In this document: in pieces, positions 1 to 5,371 of the stretch
How positions within the stretch are numbered: position 1 is the stretch's first letter
How the letters are laid out: each line of letters begins with the position of its first letter
NCBI GenBank assembly: GCA_022510985.1
Contig: JAFLSL010000081.1
Coordinates: 1 to 5,724, forward strand
Origin: Ruminococcus sp.
Lineage (GTDB): Bacteria > Bacillota > Clostridia > Oscillospirales > Acutalibacteraceae
Direction: 5' to 3'
Length of the DNA: 5,724 nucleotides
The notes under the pieces: generated by a model
What the model was told of the DNA's origin: nothing
What the model saw: the letters and a program-made list of their open reading frames with translations, nothing else
Databases searched by the model: none
Position numbers and translations under genes: made by a program

Positions 1-960
1 ATAGAAAGTATGGCATTTTTCGATTGCATAAATCTTAAAAGTGTAACCTTTGGCAAAGGAATTACAAACATAACCAGCCAGGCTTTTGAGAATTGTACAG
101 GACTTAAGAGCGTTAAAATTCCCGAAAATGTTACAAGTATCGACTTACATGCTTTTTATTTCTGCACAAGCCTCGAGAGCGTAACCATTCCAAGCAAGGC
201 GAGTATAGGTGCCTATGCATTTGCTTATTGCGAAAGTCTGAAAAGCGTTACAATTCGTGATGGTGTTGAAGTTATATGCAATGACGCGTTTACGAATTGT
301 ACAAGCCTGAAAAGCATAGTAATTCCCGCGAGTGTTACATACATTGGGGTTGAGGCGTTAGGCTATTATAACGGCAAGCCGATAAATGATTTTACTATTT
401 TCAGCTTTGCTGATTCAGAAGCTGAAAGATATGCAGCAAATAAGAAATTCACCTTTGTTACTATTGAGGAACTTCCCACACTACCGGATGAACCCGAACC
501 TACACCGGATGCTACAACAACAATTACCCTCAAAAAATCCTCTGCTGCAGTTTATGTAAAGGGTACAACACAGATTAGTGCAACCGTTAAAAACGGCAAT
601 GGCAAAACAACCTACAAATCAAGCAATTCAAAGATTGCAAAGGTCAGCTCAAGCGGTAAGATTACAGGCGTTAAGAAGGGTACTGCGACAATTACAGTAA
701 CTAACAACGGAGTATCTAAGTCATTTAAAGTTACCGTCAAAAACCCAAAACTTAACAAGACTAAAAAGACCTTGAAAAAAGGCAAGAGCTTTACGATAAA
801 AATCACCGGCAAGGTCGGCAAGGCTAAGTTTACCTCAAGCAATAAAAAGGTTGCTAAAGTAAACTCAAAGGGTAAGGTTACCGCTAAGAAAAAGGGCAAA
901 GCTAATATCACCGTTAAAGCAAACGGATTAAAGCTTAAATGTAAAATTACAGTTAAATAG
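1..960 (+). CDS. BspA-type leucine-rich-repeat protein with two C-terminal Big_2-like domains (5' partial)
   Basis: The frame is open from base 1 (Ile-Glu-Ser before the first Met at base 10) and the first visible repeat is already under way, so that Met is internal and the true start lies upstream of the window. Counting from that Met, residues 2-115 hold five repeats of 22-23 residues with the pattern AFxxCxxLxSVxIP. A cap segment (about 129-150, with S-x-AERYA and KFTF) follows, as is usual after BspA repeats. Then come a Pro/Glu/Thr linker (about 155-170) and two immunoglobulin-like units (about 172-244 and 246-316), each with the Big_2 signature SSNxKxAKVxSxGKxT followed by KKGxAxITV. 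The protein stops right after the second unit, with no LPXTG motif or terminal membrane helix. Such proteins are usually exported and act in adhesion or cell-surface contact; the signal peptide would be outside the window. The tail is very Lys-rich, which might favour binding to anionic wall polymers (inference). No link to the hydrogenase genes is evident. Confidence 0.88.
   Translation: MESMAFFDCINLKSVTFGKGITNITSQAFENCTGLKSVKIPENVTSIDLHAFYFCTSLESVTIPSKASIGAYAFAYCESLKSVTIRDGVEVICNDAFTNCTSLKSIVIPASVTYIGVEALGYYNGKPINDFTIFSFADSEAERYAANKKFTFVTIEELPTLPDEPEPTPDATTTITLKKSSAAVYVKGTTQISATVKNGNGKTTYKSSNSKIAKVSSSGKITGVKKGTATITVTNNGVSKSFKVTVKNPKLNKTKKTLKKGKSFTIKITGKVGKAKFTSSNKKVAKVNSKGKVTAKKKGKANITVKANGLKLKCKITVK
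13..354 (+). repeat. Tandem leucine-rich-repeat coding units (five, 66-69 bp each)
   Basis: Five in-frame units begin at the Ala-Phe codons at bases 13, 82, 151, 217 and 286. Four units are 69 bp and the third is 66 bp. The protein pattern (AF..C..L.SV.IP) is well kept. The DNA is also similar around the TGYACAAGCCT..AAAAGCGT segment, which suggests growth by tandem duplication followed by divergence. The sixth position (Ala-Leu at base 355) starts the degenerate cap rather than a full repeat. Confidence 0.8.
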
Positions 961-967
961 AGAAAAA

Positions 968-998
968 TCACCCTGAACGCCGGATGCGTTCAGGGTGA
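968..998. terminator. Bidirectional intrinsic terminator between convergent genes
   Basis: A perfect 13-bp stem (968-980 with 986-998, arm TCACCCTGAACGC) closes a 5-base loop (CGGAT). Read on the minus strand it is followed by TTTTTCT, a good U-tract for ending the hyd transcript 18 bases past the hydF stop. Read on the plus strand it follows the LRR gene stop by 7 bases and has a weaker tract (AACTTTTCT). It lies between two converging genes, so a shared terminator is the simplest reading. Confidence 0.88.
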
Positions 999-1015
999 AA
1001 CTTTTCTATGATTGT

Positions 1016-2212
1016 TTATGGTGTAGCAATATTATCAAGAATTCCCGTAATATGTGCGATTGCCACGCCGTAGTTCGTCATTGGGATTTTCTTTTCCTTT
1101 GCTTTATCCGTTCTGCTCATTATGTATTTTCGGTTGAACATACAGCCTCCGCATTGAATTATAAGGTCGTATTCGCTGATGTTTTTGGGGAAATCAGTTC
1201 CCGAAACTATATTGATTTTTAAATTTTCGCCCGCACGCTGTCTTAAAAGTCGCGGAATTTTTTCTCGTCCGATATCCTCGTAAAGAGGAGCGTGAGTGCA
1301 ACATTCCGCTATTAAAACCTTGCTGTTTTCGGTAAGGCTGTCAATCGCCTTTGCACCCTCGATATAGTATTTTAAATCGCCCTTATATGCTGCGAAAAGC
1401 ACTGAAAAACTCGTCAGCATACTTTCGCTCGGTTTGTTTTCGTGAACATATTTAAACACCTGAGAATCAGTGATAATAAGCTTAGGTGCCTTGCTGAGAG
1501 ATTTTAAAGTTTCTGTCATTTTATCGGTAGTACAGCTTGTGACAATACATTTTTTGTCGAGAAGTTCGCGGATAGTCTGAACCTGAGGAAGAATAAGCCT
1601 GCCCGTGGGTGCCTGAATATCCTGCGGCATAACAAGCATGACGAGGTCGTTTTCCTTGCAAAGGTCGCCCGTAATAAATGGTGTACTGCGGTCTGACGGA
1701 ATAAGGCGGATAAGCTCTTCTTTTAGTTCCGAGATGCCGAGGTTGTCAACCGCACTGACCTGAATCGGAGTAGTTCCTATCTGATTGCGGATTTTCAGTG
1801 CGTAGGCACTTCCGTTAACGAGCATATCTGCCTTGCTGACAACGGGGATAACGGGTATGTTTTTGCTTTTGAAAAGGTTGTACCATTCTTTTTCGAGCGA
1901 GATATCGTCTCCCGAAAAAAGCACGATAGCAACGTCAATTTTCTCGGATGTTTTTTCGGTTTTTTCTATTCGCATTTTTCCAAGCTCGCCGATATCGTCA
2001 AAGCCGGCGGTATCGATAAGTACGCAAGCACCGATACCGTTTATCTCCATAGCCTTGTTGACGGGGTCAGTCGTAGTTCCCGCAACGTCGGAAACAATGC
2101 TGACCTGCTGACCTGTAAAAGCGTTTATAAGAGAGCTTTTGCCCGAGTTTCGTTTCCCGTAAAAGCCGATGTGAATTCGGTTGGCAAACGGAGTTTCGTT
2201 TAAAGTTCCCAT
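1016..2212 (-). CDS. hydF: [FeFe]-hydrogenase maturation GTPase HydF
   Basis: HydF is the cytoplasmic GTPase and iron-sulfur scaffold that carries the 2Fe precursor and delivers it to apo-hydrogenase. The protein has 398 residues, a normal length. The N-terminal Era/TrmE-like G domain shows a P-loop GKRNSGKS (19-26), GTTTDP (45-50), the G3 motif DTAG (67-70), a G4-like SKAD (126-129, Ser in place of the usual Asn) and VSA (152-154). A middle dimerisation region follows. The C-terminal cluster domain has CTH (305-307) and, 45 residues later, QCGGC (353-357). This fits the family pattern CxH-x(44-53)-HCxxC, except that the second His is Gln here. The start is supported by AAGGAG 8 bases upstream (2226-2221). 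That SD overlaps the hydG stop codon and the gap to hydG is 12 bases, so the two are clearly co-transcribed and probably coupled. It is the last gene of the operon. Confidence 0.96.
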   Translation of the reverse strand: MGTLNETPFANRIHIGFYGKRNSGKSSLINAFTGQQVSIVSDVAGTTTDPVNKAMEINGIGACVLIDTAGFDDIGELGKMRIEKTEKTSEKIDVAIVLFSGDDISLEKEWYNLFKSKNIPVIPVVSKADMLVNGSAYALKIRNQIGTTPIQVSAVDNLGISELKEELIRLIPSDRSTPFITGDLCKENDLVMLVMPQDIQAPTGRLILPQVQTIRELLDKKCIVTSCTTDKMTETLKSLSKAPKLIITDSQVFKYVHENKPSESMLTSFSVLFAAYKGDLKYYIEGAKAIDSLTENSKVLIAECCTHAPLYEDIGREKIPRLLRQRAGENLKINIVSGTDFPKNISEYDLIIQCGGCMFNRKYIMSRTDKAKEKKIPMTNYGVAIAHITGILDNIATP

Positions 2213-2224
2213 AATTTCATCTCC

Positions 2225-3640
2225 TTAGAATCTGAAGTCGCGTTTGTTGTTTTCGATATCTTTAAGGTGTTCTCTGCAGATTTTTCTTACCTTTTCATTA
2301 GGAATGTTCTCAAGCTCTTTTTCAATCATCTTCTCGCCGATTTTTCTTGTATCATCGCTTGCGTAGTCCATAAGGTACTCTTTAAGTGTCATCAGTGCGT
2401 TTGGATGACAGCAGTTTTGAATTTGTCTGTTTTTGCAAAGTGCCATAAACCTGTCGCCTGTACGACCCTCTCTGTAGCAGGCCGTGCAGAACGAGGGAAT
2501 ATAGTCGTTTCGCATAAGCCAGTTTACAACCTCGTCAAGAGTTCTGTGGTCGCTGACATCAAACTGTTCGCTGTTTTCTTCCTCACCGCCGTCAGCATAT
2601 CCGCCGACCGATGTTCTCGATGCTCCGCTGATTTGCGATACACCGTAACGGATAACTTTATTCCTTACTTCCTCGCTCTCACGAGTTGAGATAATCATAC
2701 CTGTGTACGGAACACAAATTCTGATAAGGGCACAGATTTTTCCGAAAATTTCGTCTGAAATTCCGTTGTCAAAAACTCCGGGGTCAATATCGTCCGCCTT
2801 CTTAATTCTCGGAACACTGATTGTATGGGGACCAACTCCGTGAACAGCCTCTAAATGTTCAGCGTGCATAAGAAGTCCCGCAAATTCGTATCTGTAAAGC
2901 TCTAAACCGAAAAGTACGCCGAGTCCTACGTCATCAATACCGCCCTGCATAGCCCTGTCCATAGCCTCGGTATGATATGCGTAATCGTGCTTGGGTCCTG
3001 TCGGATGAAGCTTTTCGTAGCTTTCCTTGTGGTAGGTTTCCTGAAAGAGGATATATGTTCCGATTCCCGCTTCTTTCAGCTTGCGGTAATTTTCAACCGT
3101 AGTTGCCGCAATATTAACGTTTACGCGTCTTATTGCTCCGTTTTTATGCTTTATGCTATAAATCGTTTTTATTGATTCGAGTATGTATTCAATCGGATTG
3201 TTAATCGGGTCTTCTCCTGCCTCAATCGCAAGACGCTTGTGTCCCATATCCTGAAGTGCAATTACCTCACGTCTGATTTCGTCCTGCGTTAATTTCTTTC
3301 GGCAGATATGCTTGTTTTTAAGATGGTACGGACAGTACACGCAACCGTTAACGCAGTAGTTCGAGAGGTAAAGCGGTGCGAACATAACAATTCGGTTTCC
3401 GTAAAAATCCTTTTTAATCTGTTCGGCAAGGTCGAACATTTTCTGAACTCTTTCTTCGTCCTCGCACGCTAAAAGTACGGACGCCTCTCTGTGGGTTAAG
3501 CCTTTTAGCTGTGCGGCTTTTTCGAGAAGGCTGTCAACCAGCTCAAGGTTATCCTTGTTTTCGTCTGCATATTTAAGGGTTTCGAGAATTTCTTTGTGGT
3601 CGATGAATTCTTCCGCCCTAAGTGATTTTGGATTGTACAT
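2225..3640 (-). CDS. hydG: [FeFe]-hydrogenase maturation radical-SAM tyrosine lyase HydG
   Basis: HydG cleaves tyrosine to p-cresol and dehydroglycine, and forms the CO and cyanide ligands of the H-cluster on an auxiliary iron-sulfur cluster. With the start chosen here the protein has 471 residues, matching the family. The radical-SAM motif CX3CX2C is C96, C100, C103. The SAM-binding loop region includes EAGEDP (140-145). The C-terminal auxiliary-cluster motif CX2CX22C is C385, C388, C411, exactly the HydG spacing. That motif separates it from the related ThiH, which lacks this second cluster. The frame stays open upstream to a TTG at 3748. ATG 3640 is preferred because AAAGGAG lies 6 bases before it, the length fits, and the upstream stretch forms a strong stem-loop instead. 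HydF follows after 12 bases; hydE lies 191 bases upstream across a structured gap. Confidence 0.97.
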   Translation of the reverse strand: MYNPKSLRAEEFIDHKEILETLKYADENKDNLELVDSLLEKAAQLKGLTHREASVLLACEDEERVQKMFDLAEQIKKDFYGNRIVMFAPLYLSNYCVNGCVYCPYHLKNKHICRKKLTQDEIRREVIALQDMGHKRLAIEAGEDPINNPIEYILESIKTIYSIKHKNGAIRRVNVNIAATTVENYRKLKEAGIGTYILFQETYHKESYEKLHPTGPKHDYAYHTEAMDRAMQGGIDDVGLGVLFGLELYRYEFAGLLMHAEHLEAVHGVGPHTISVPRIKKADDIDPGVFDNGISDEIFGKICALIRICVPYTGMIISTRESEEVRNKVIRYGVSQISGASRTSVGGYADGGEEENSEQFDVSDHRTLDEVVNWLMRNDYIPSFCTACYREGRTGDRFMALCKNRQIQNCCHPNALMTLKEYLMDYASDDTRKIGEKMIEKELENIPNEKVRKICREHLKDIENNKRDFRF

Positions 3641-3646
3641 AACTAA

Positions 3647-3653
3647 CTCCTTT
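3647..3653 (-). promoter_or_regulatory. Ribosome binding site of hydG (decides the start)
   Basis: Minus-strand AAAGGAG sits 6 bases before ATG 3640. This selects the 471-residue HydG over an upstream in-frame extension. The site begins one base after the end of the 16-bp stem at 3655-3751, so it directly abuts that structure. Confidence 0.88.
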
Positions 3654-3654
3654 G

Positions 3655-3751
3655 TTTTTACTTTATAGGAAACTGTTCCGTAACGAGTTGCGAAATTTAA
3701 CCTGATTAGACCTTTAAACAAAGAGATAATCAGACTCCTATAAAGCAAAAA
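3655..3751 (-). ncRNA. Candidate structured leader RNA of hydG
   Basis: On the minus strand, TTTTTGCTTTATAGGA (3751-3736) pairs with TCCTATAAAGTAAAAA (3670-3655). All 16 positions pair, one as G-U, which only works in RNA made in the hydG sense. Inside is a second stem, CTGATTA (3733-3727) with TAATCAG (3708-3702), capped by CUUU/AAAG around GUUU. A weaker third arm is possible around 3696-3676 (UUCG against CGGAA with a bulge). The result resembles a three-way junction ending one base from the hydG SD. The segment UCUUUG (3724-3719) could instead pair with CAAAGG of the SD region (3654-3649, one G-U), offering a way to hide the SD. I do not recognise a known riboswitch class. Alternatives are a small MITE-like inverted repeat or an RNA processing/stability element. 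Confidence 0.5.
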
Positions 3752-3802
3752 ATAATTTATATTATCCGCTCAGTTTCTGTTTCGAAGAACAAGCGATGAG
3801 TA

Positions 3803-3830
3803 AAGAAGAGCGTGTCAAGCACGCTTTCTT
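3803..3830 (-). terminator. Terminator-like hairpin just after hydE
   Basis: On the minus strand, AGCGTG (3825-3820) pairs with CACGCT (3814-3809) around the loop CTTGA. With one bulged C (3808), AAGAA (3830-3826) continues pairing with TTCTT (3807-3803), giving an A-tract/U-tract pair typical of intrinsic terminators. The U-tract is interrupted, so termination is probably partial. It begins one base after the hydE stop codon. It could lower hydG-hydF expression relative to hydE, or act as a 3' end stabiliser. Confidence 0.42.
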
Positions 3831-3831
3831 G

Positions 3832-4869
3832 TCAAATATTTTTGCTGTCTCCGCGGTCTGTAACAATTTTACAGCCAATGGAGTTTATCCGCCTTTCAAG
3901 ACAGTTTCTGCATTCGGCACTTTCTTCGCCTGTGCAGACTTTGTTGTCGTAAAGGCTGTAATCTTTTCTGACGCTTACGGGCGAAAGATTCGGCATTACA
4001 ACATTCGCACCCGCCTTGATACCTTTTTCTCTTCCTATCAGGTCAATCGTTGCGAGAGCTGTTGTTGCGGGAAGGAGCACCTTTGGTATCATAAGCCGTA
4101 TTATTGAAAGCAGTTTAAGCGTCACATCAAGCTCTCCGTCGGGAAAGTCCTTAAAATCGGTATCGCAATGATGAATGAACGGACCTATCCCGACCATCTG
4201 CGGATTAATCTTTTTTATAAAAAGCAAATCCTCGGCGAGGTTTTCTACCGTCTGATAGGGCGAGCCTACCATAAATCCACAGCCGACCTGATAGCCGATT
4301 TCCTTTAGATATTCAAGACATTTCATTCGGCTTTCGTAGGTCTGTTTAGGCGGATGTAGCTTTTCAAAATGAGCTTTATTAGCGGTTTCGTGGCGAAGAA
4401 GATAGCGGTCGGCTCCGCAGTCAAAAAACCGCTTGTAGCTTTCTTTCGATTTTTCACCGAGCGAAAGTGTAATTGCACAGTCGGGGTACGTCTTTTTCAT
4501 CGCATTTACGATTTCGCAGATTTTGTCGTCCGTAAAATACGGATCCTCGCCGCCCTGAAGCACAAAAGTGCGAAAGCCGAGGCTGTAGCCGTCCTTGCAA
4601 CACTCCATAATCTGCTCAAAGCTCAGTCGATAGCGGTTGCAGTGAAGATTGCTTTTTCTAATACCGCAGTAATAGCAGTCCTGTTTGCAGTAGTTAGTAA
4701 ATTCAATCAGTCCGCGGATGAAAATATTGTTGCCGTAGTTTTCATACCGCACTTTTTCGGCTAAAGCTCTGAGTTCTTCCTGCGTATCTTTGTCGCAATT
4801 TATAAGTTCGATTAACTCGTCCTTAGCTAAAGCTTGATTTTGATAAAGCTTTTCTACAAGCTTATTCAT
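3832..4869 (-). CDS. hydE: [FeFe]-hydrogenase maturation radical-SAM enzyme HydE
   Basis: HydE is a cytoplasmic radical-SAM enzyme that acts after HydG on the organometallic Fe(CO)2CN-cysteine intermediate, on the route to the 2Fe subcluster and its dithiomethylamine bridge. The protein has 345 residues, a normal length. The cluster motif CX3CX2C is C61, C65, C68 (YCKQDCYYCG), followed by QGGEDP (105-110) in the SAM-binding region. Near the C-terminus, CX7CX2C (C312, C320, C323) matches the accessory-cluster motif of Thermotoga maritima HydE, which many homologues lack. The related BioB and PylB are excluded by the HydE-like N-terminus (FIRGLIEFTNYC) and the operon. Its ATG overlaps the end of the upstream regulator gene by 8 bases, and no SD is visible before it, so translation is probably coupled to that gene. 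A terminator-like hairpin follows the stop. Confidence 0.96.
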   Translation of the reverse strand: MNKLVEKLYQNQALAKDELIELINCDKDTQEELRALAEKVRYENYGNNIFIRGLIEFTNYCKQDCYYCGIRKSNLHCNRYRLSFEQIMECCKDGYSLGFRTFVLQGGEDPYFTDDKICEIVNAMKKTYPDCAITLSLGEKSKESYKRFFDCGADRYLLRHETANKAHFEKLHPPKQTYESRMKCLEYLKEIGYQVGCGFMVGSPYQTVENLAEDLLFIKKINPQMVGIGPFIHHCDTDFKDFPDGELDVTLKLLSIIRLMIPKVLLPATTALATIDLIGREKGIKAGANVVMPNLSPVSVRKDYSLYDNKVCTGEESAECRNCLERRINSIGCKIVTDRGDSKNI

Positions 4870-5119
4870 TGAAAATATACTGTGAGTAAGCAGTCTTGGA
4901 GCTTACTCCGTCGAGCCTGCCGAGTTTGCCCGAAAATGTTGAAATAATATCCTGAGATGCGTCAACAACAACGCTGATAATCGAAATTCCGCGTTTTTTG
5001 TACGGAATACCCATTCGACCTACAACATAATCGCTGTTGTCGCTTATGAGCTTGTTGACCTCTTCGACGGACTTTGAGTTTTCCAGAATAATGCTGATAA
5101 CAGCAACTCTCGTTTCCAT
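4862..5119 (-). CDS. TM1266-family putative iron-only hydrogenase system regulator
   Basis: A small protein of 85 residues that matches by eye the TM1266 family, named after the Thermotoga maritima gene beside hydG and hydE. Members have a ferredoxin-like/ACT-like fold; the biochemical role is not settled and 'regulator' is a prediction. Visible features are a first strand TRVAVISIIL (3-12), a helix SVEEVNKLISDNS (17-29), the conserved VVGRMGIPYKKRGISIISVVVD (32-53), a second helix (about 55-65) and the family-like end GKLGRLDGVSSKTAYSQ (64-80). ATG 5119 was chosen because GAGGTG lies 5 bases before it. An in-frame GTG at 5194 would add 25 residues encoded by a terminator hairpin and is not credible. 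It is the first gene of the hyd operon and overlaps hydE by 8 bases. It might bind a ligand or partner to monitor maturation (inference). Confidence 0.9.
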   Translation of the reverse strand: METRVAVISIILENSKSVEEVNKLISDNSDYVVGRMGIPYKKRGISIISVVVDASQDIISTFSGKLGRLDGVSSKTAYSQYIFNE

Positions 5120-5124
5120 AAATT

Positions 5125-5130
5125 CACCTC
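5125..5130 (-). promoter_or_regulatory. Ribosome binding site of the TM1266-family gene (decides the start)
   Basis: Minus-strand GAGGTG sits 5 bases before ATG 5119 and fixes the start. It lies just downstream of the leader terminator (5164-5137). The 8-base string GAGGTGAA recurs at 5197-5190 in the leader, also 5 bases before a possible TTG start. Confidence 0.8.
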
Positions 5131-5136
5131 TGTAAC

Positions 5137-5164
5137 AAAAAAAGCTACGCCGAAAGGCGTAGCT
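5137..5164 (-). terminator. Intrinsic terminator inside the hyd operon leader (candidate attenuator)
   Basis: On the minus strand a perfect 9-bp stem (AGCTACGCC, 5164-5156, with GGCGTAGCT, 5151-5143) closes the loop TTTC and is followed by six further T (5142-5137), a textbook strong terminator. It ends only 18 bases before the first start codon and lies downstream of the only good promoter. No minus-strand gene lies upstream in the window that would need it as an end signal. Transcription of the operon therefore seems to have to read through it, which suggests conditional termination. Confidence 0.85.
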
Positions 5165-5188
5165 ATAGCTTTGCTTTATAGTACAACC
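5156..5188 (-). promoter_or_regulatory. Candidate antiterminator stem in the hyd leader
   Basis: On the minus strand GGUUGUACUAUA (5188-5177) can pair with UAUAGCUACGCC (5167-5156). CUAUA/UAUAG, GUA/UAC and GG/CC match, with single-base bulges (one U, one C) and one G-U, around a 9-base loop. The 3' arm contains the whole 5' arm of the terminator, so the two folds exclude each other. The segment ACACC (5213-5209) could in turn pair with GGUG (5195-5192) or GGUUGU (5188-5183), providing a third switch strand. This comes from pairing by eye, without energy calculation. Confidence 0.42.
5163..5186 (-). CDS. Possible 7-codon leader peptide with tandem tyrosine codons
   Basis: On the minus strand TTG-TAC-TAT-AAA-GCA-AAG-CTA-TAG would encode M-Y-Y-K-A-K-L. 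Upstream GAGGTG (5197-5192) has 5 bases of spacing, the same SD and spacing as the real first gene of the operon. The Tyr codons lie in the 5' arm of the candidate antiterminator. The stop codon touches the base of the terminator stem, so ribosome position could decide which fold forms. TTG is a weak start and such a short frame can arise by chance, so this is a hypothesis, made interesting because HydG consumes tyrosine. Confidence 0.25.
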   Translation of the reverse strand: MYYKAKL

Positions 5189-5223
5189 TTTCACCTCAAT
5201 ACAATTTCGGTGTCAGCGATACT

Positions 5224-5252
5224 ATTTTACCACAGCTTGATTGTATTTTCAA
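5224..5252 (-). promoter_or_regulatory. Sigma-A-type promoter of the hyd maturation operon
   Basis: On the minus strand TTGAAA (5252-5247), a 17-base spacer and TAAAAT (5229-5224) give near-consensus -35 and -10 boxes. Transcription should begin near 5220-5216, giving a leader of about 100 bases before ATG 5119. The -35 box is part of an inverted repeat (5243-5272), a plausible operator. Confidence 0.65.
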
Positions 5253-5272
5253 CTGTTTTTTCGTTGAAATAC
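5243..5272. promoter_or_regulatory. Inverted repeat overlapping the -35 box (candidate operator)
   Basis: On the plus strand GTATTTTCAAC (5243-5253) and GTTGAAATAC (5263-5272) are inverted copies, 10 matching bases with one extra T in the left arm, around a 9-base AT-rich centre. The left arm includes the hyd promoter -35 box. Its place suits a dimeric repressor or activator. It does not match the Rex or Fur consensus that I know. Confidence 0.38.
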
Positions 5273-5323
5273 ATAAATATTATGCGTGGTTTTTGGACGT
5301 TTATACGAAATTAAAGCTTTTGT

Positions 5324-5352
5324 TTGCAAATATATTTTTCAGATAGTAAAAT
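5324..5352 (+). promoter_or_regulatory. Possible promoter of the small membrane-protein gene
   Basis: TTGCAA (5324-5329), 17 bases and TAAAAT (5347-5352) fit sigma-A spacing. The predicted start near 5358-5360 would leave the GAGG ribosome site (5359-5362) almost at the transcript end, which is awkward, so the match may be chance in AT-rich DNA. Confidence 0.3.
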
Positions 5353-5371
5353 GAGTTTGAGGTAGTAAATT

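Noticed and set aside
612..971. 119-codon open frame antisense to the Ig-like domains
   Set aside because: It is the Leu/Val/Phe-rich complement of Lys/Thr-rich coding DNA, lies across a terminator and has no recognisable domain.
3641..3748. N-terminal extension of HydG by 36 residues from TTG 3748
   Set aside because: The extended part has no SD at a suitable distance, would make the protein too long for the family, and coincides with a strong stem-loop. ATG 3640 has AAAGGAG 6 bases upstream and places the cluster Cys at the usual HydG positions.
3813..3818. TTGACA on the minus strand as a -35 box for hydG
   Set aside because: No -10-like hexamer lies 16-18 bases downstream, and the string is the loop and arm of the post-hydE hairpin.
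5120..5194. N-terminal extension of the TM1266-family protein from GTG 5194
   Set aside because: The added 25 residues would be encoded by a terminator hairpin and its T-run, no SD precedes the GTG, and family members begin near METRVAVISI.
5137..5220. A known riboswitch class (T-box, TPP, preQ1, NiCo, fluoride, THF) in the hyd leader
   Set aside because: None of the conserved core strings of these classes that I know is visible; a covariance-model search would be needed to exclude divergent forms.
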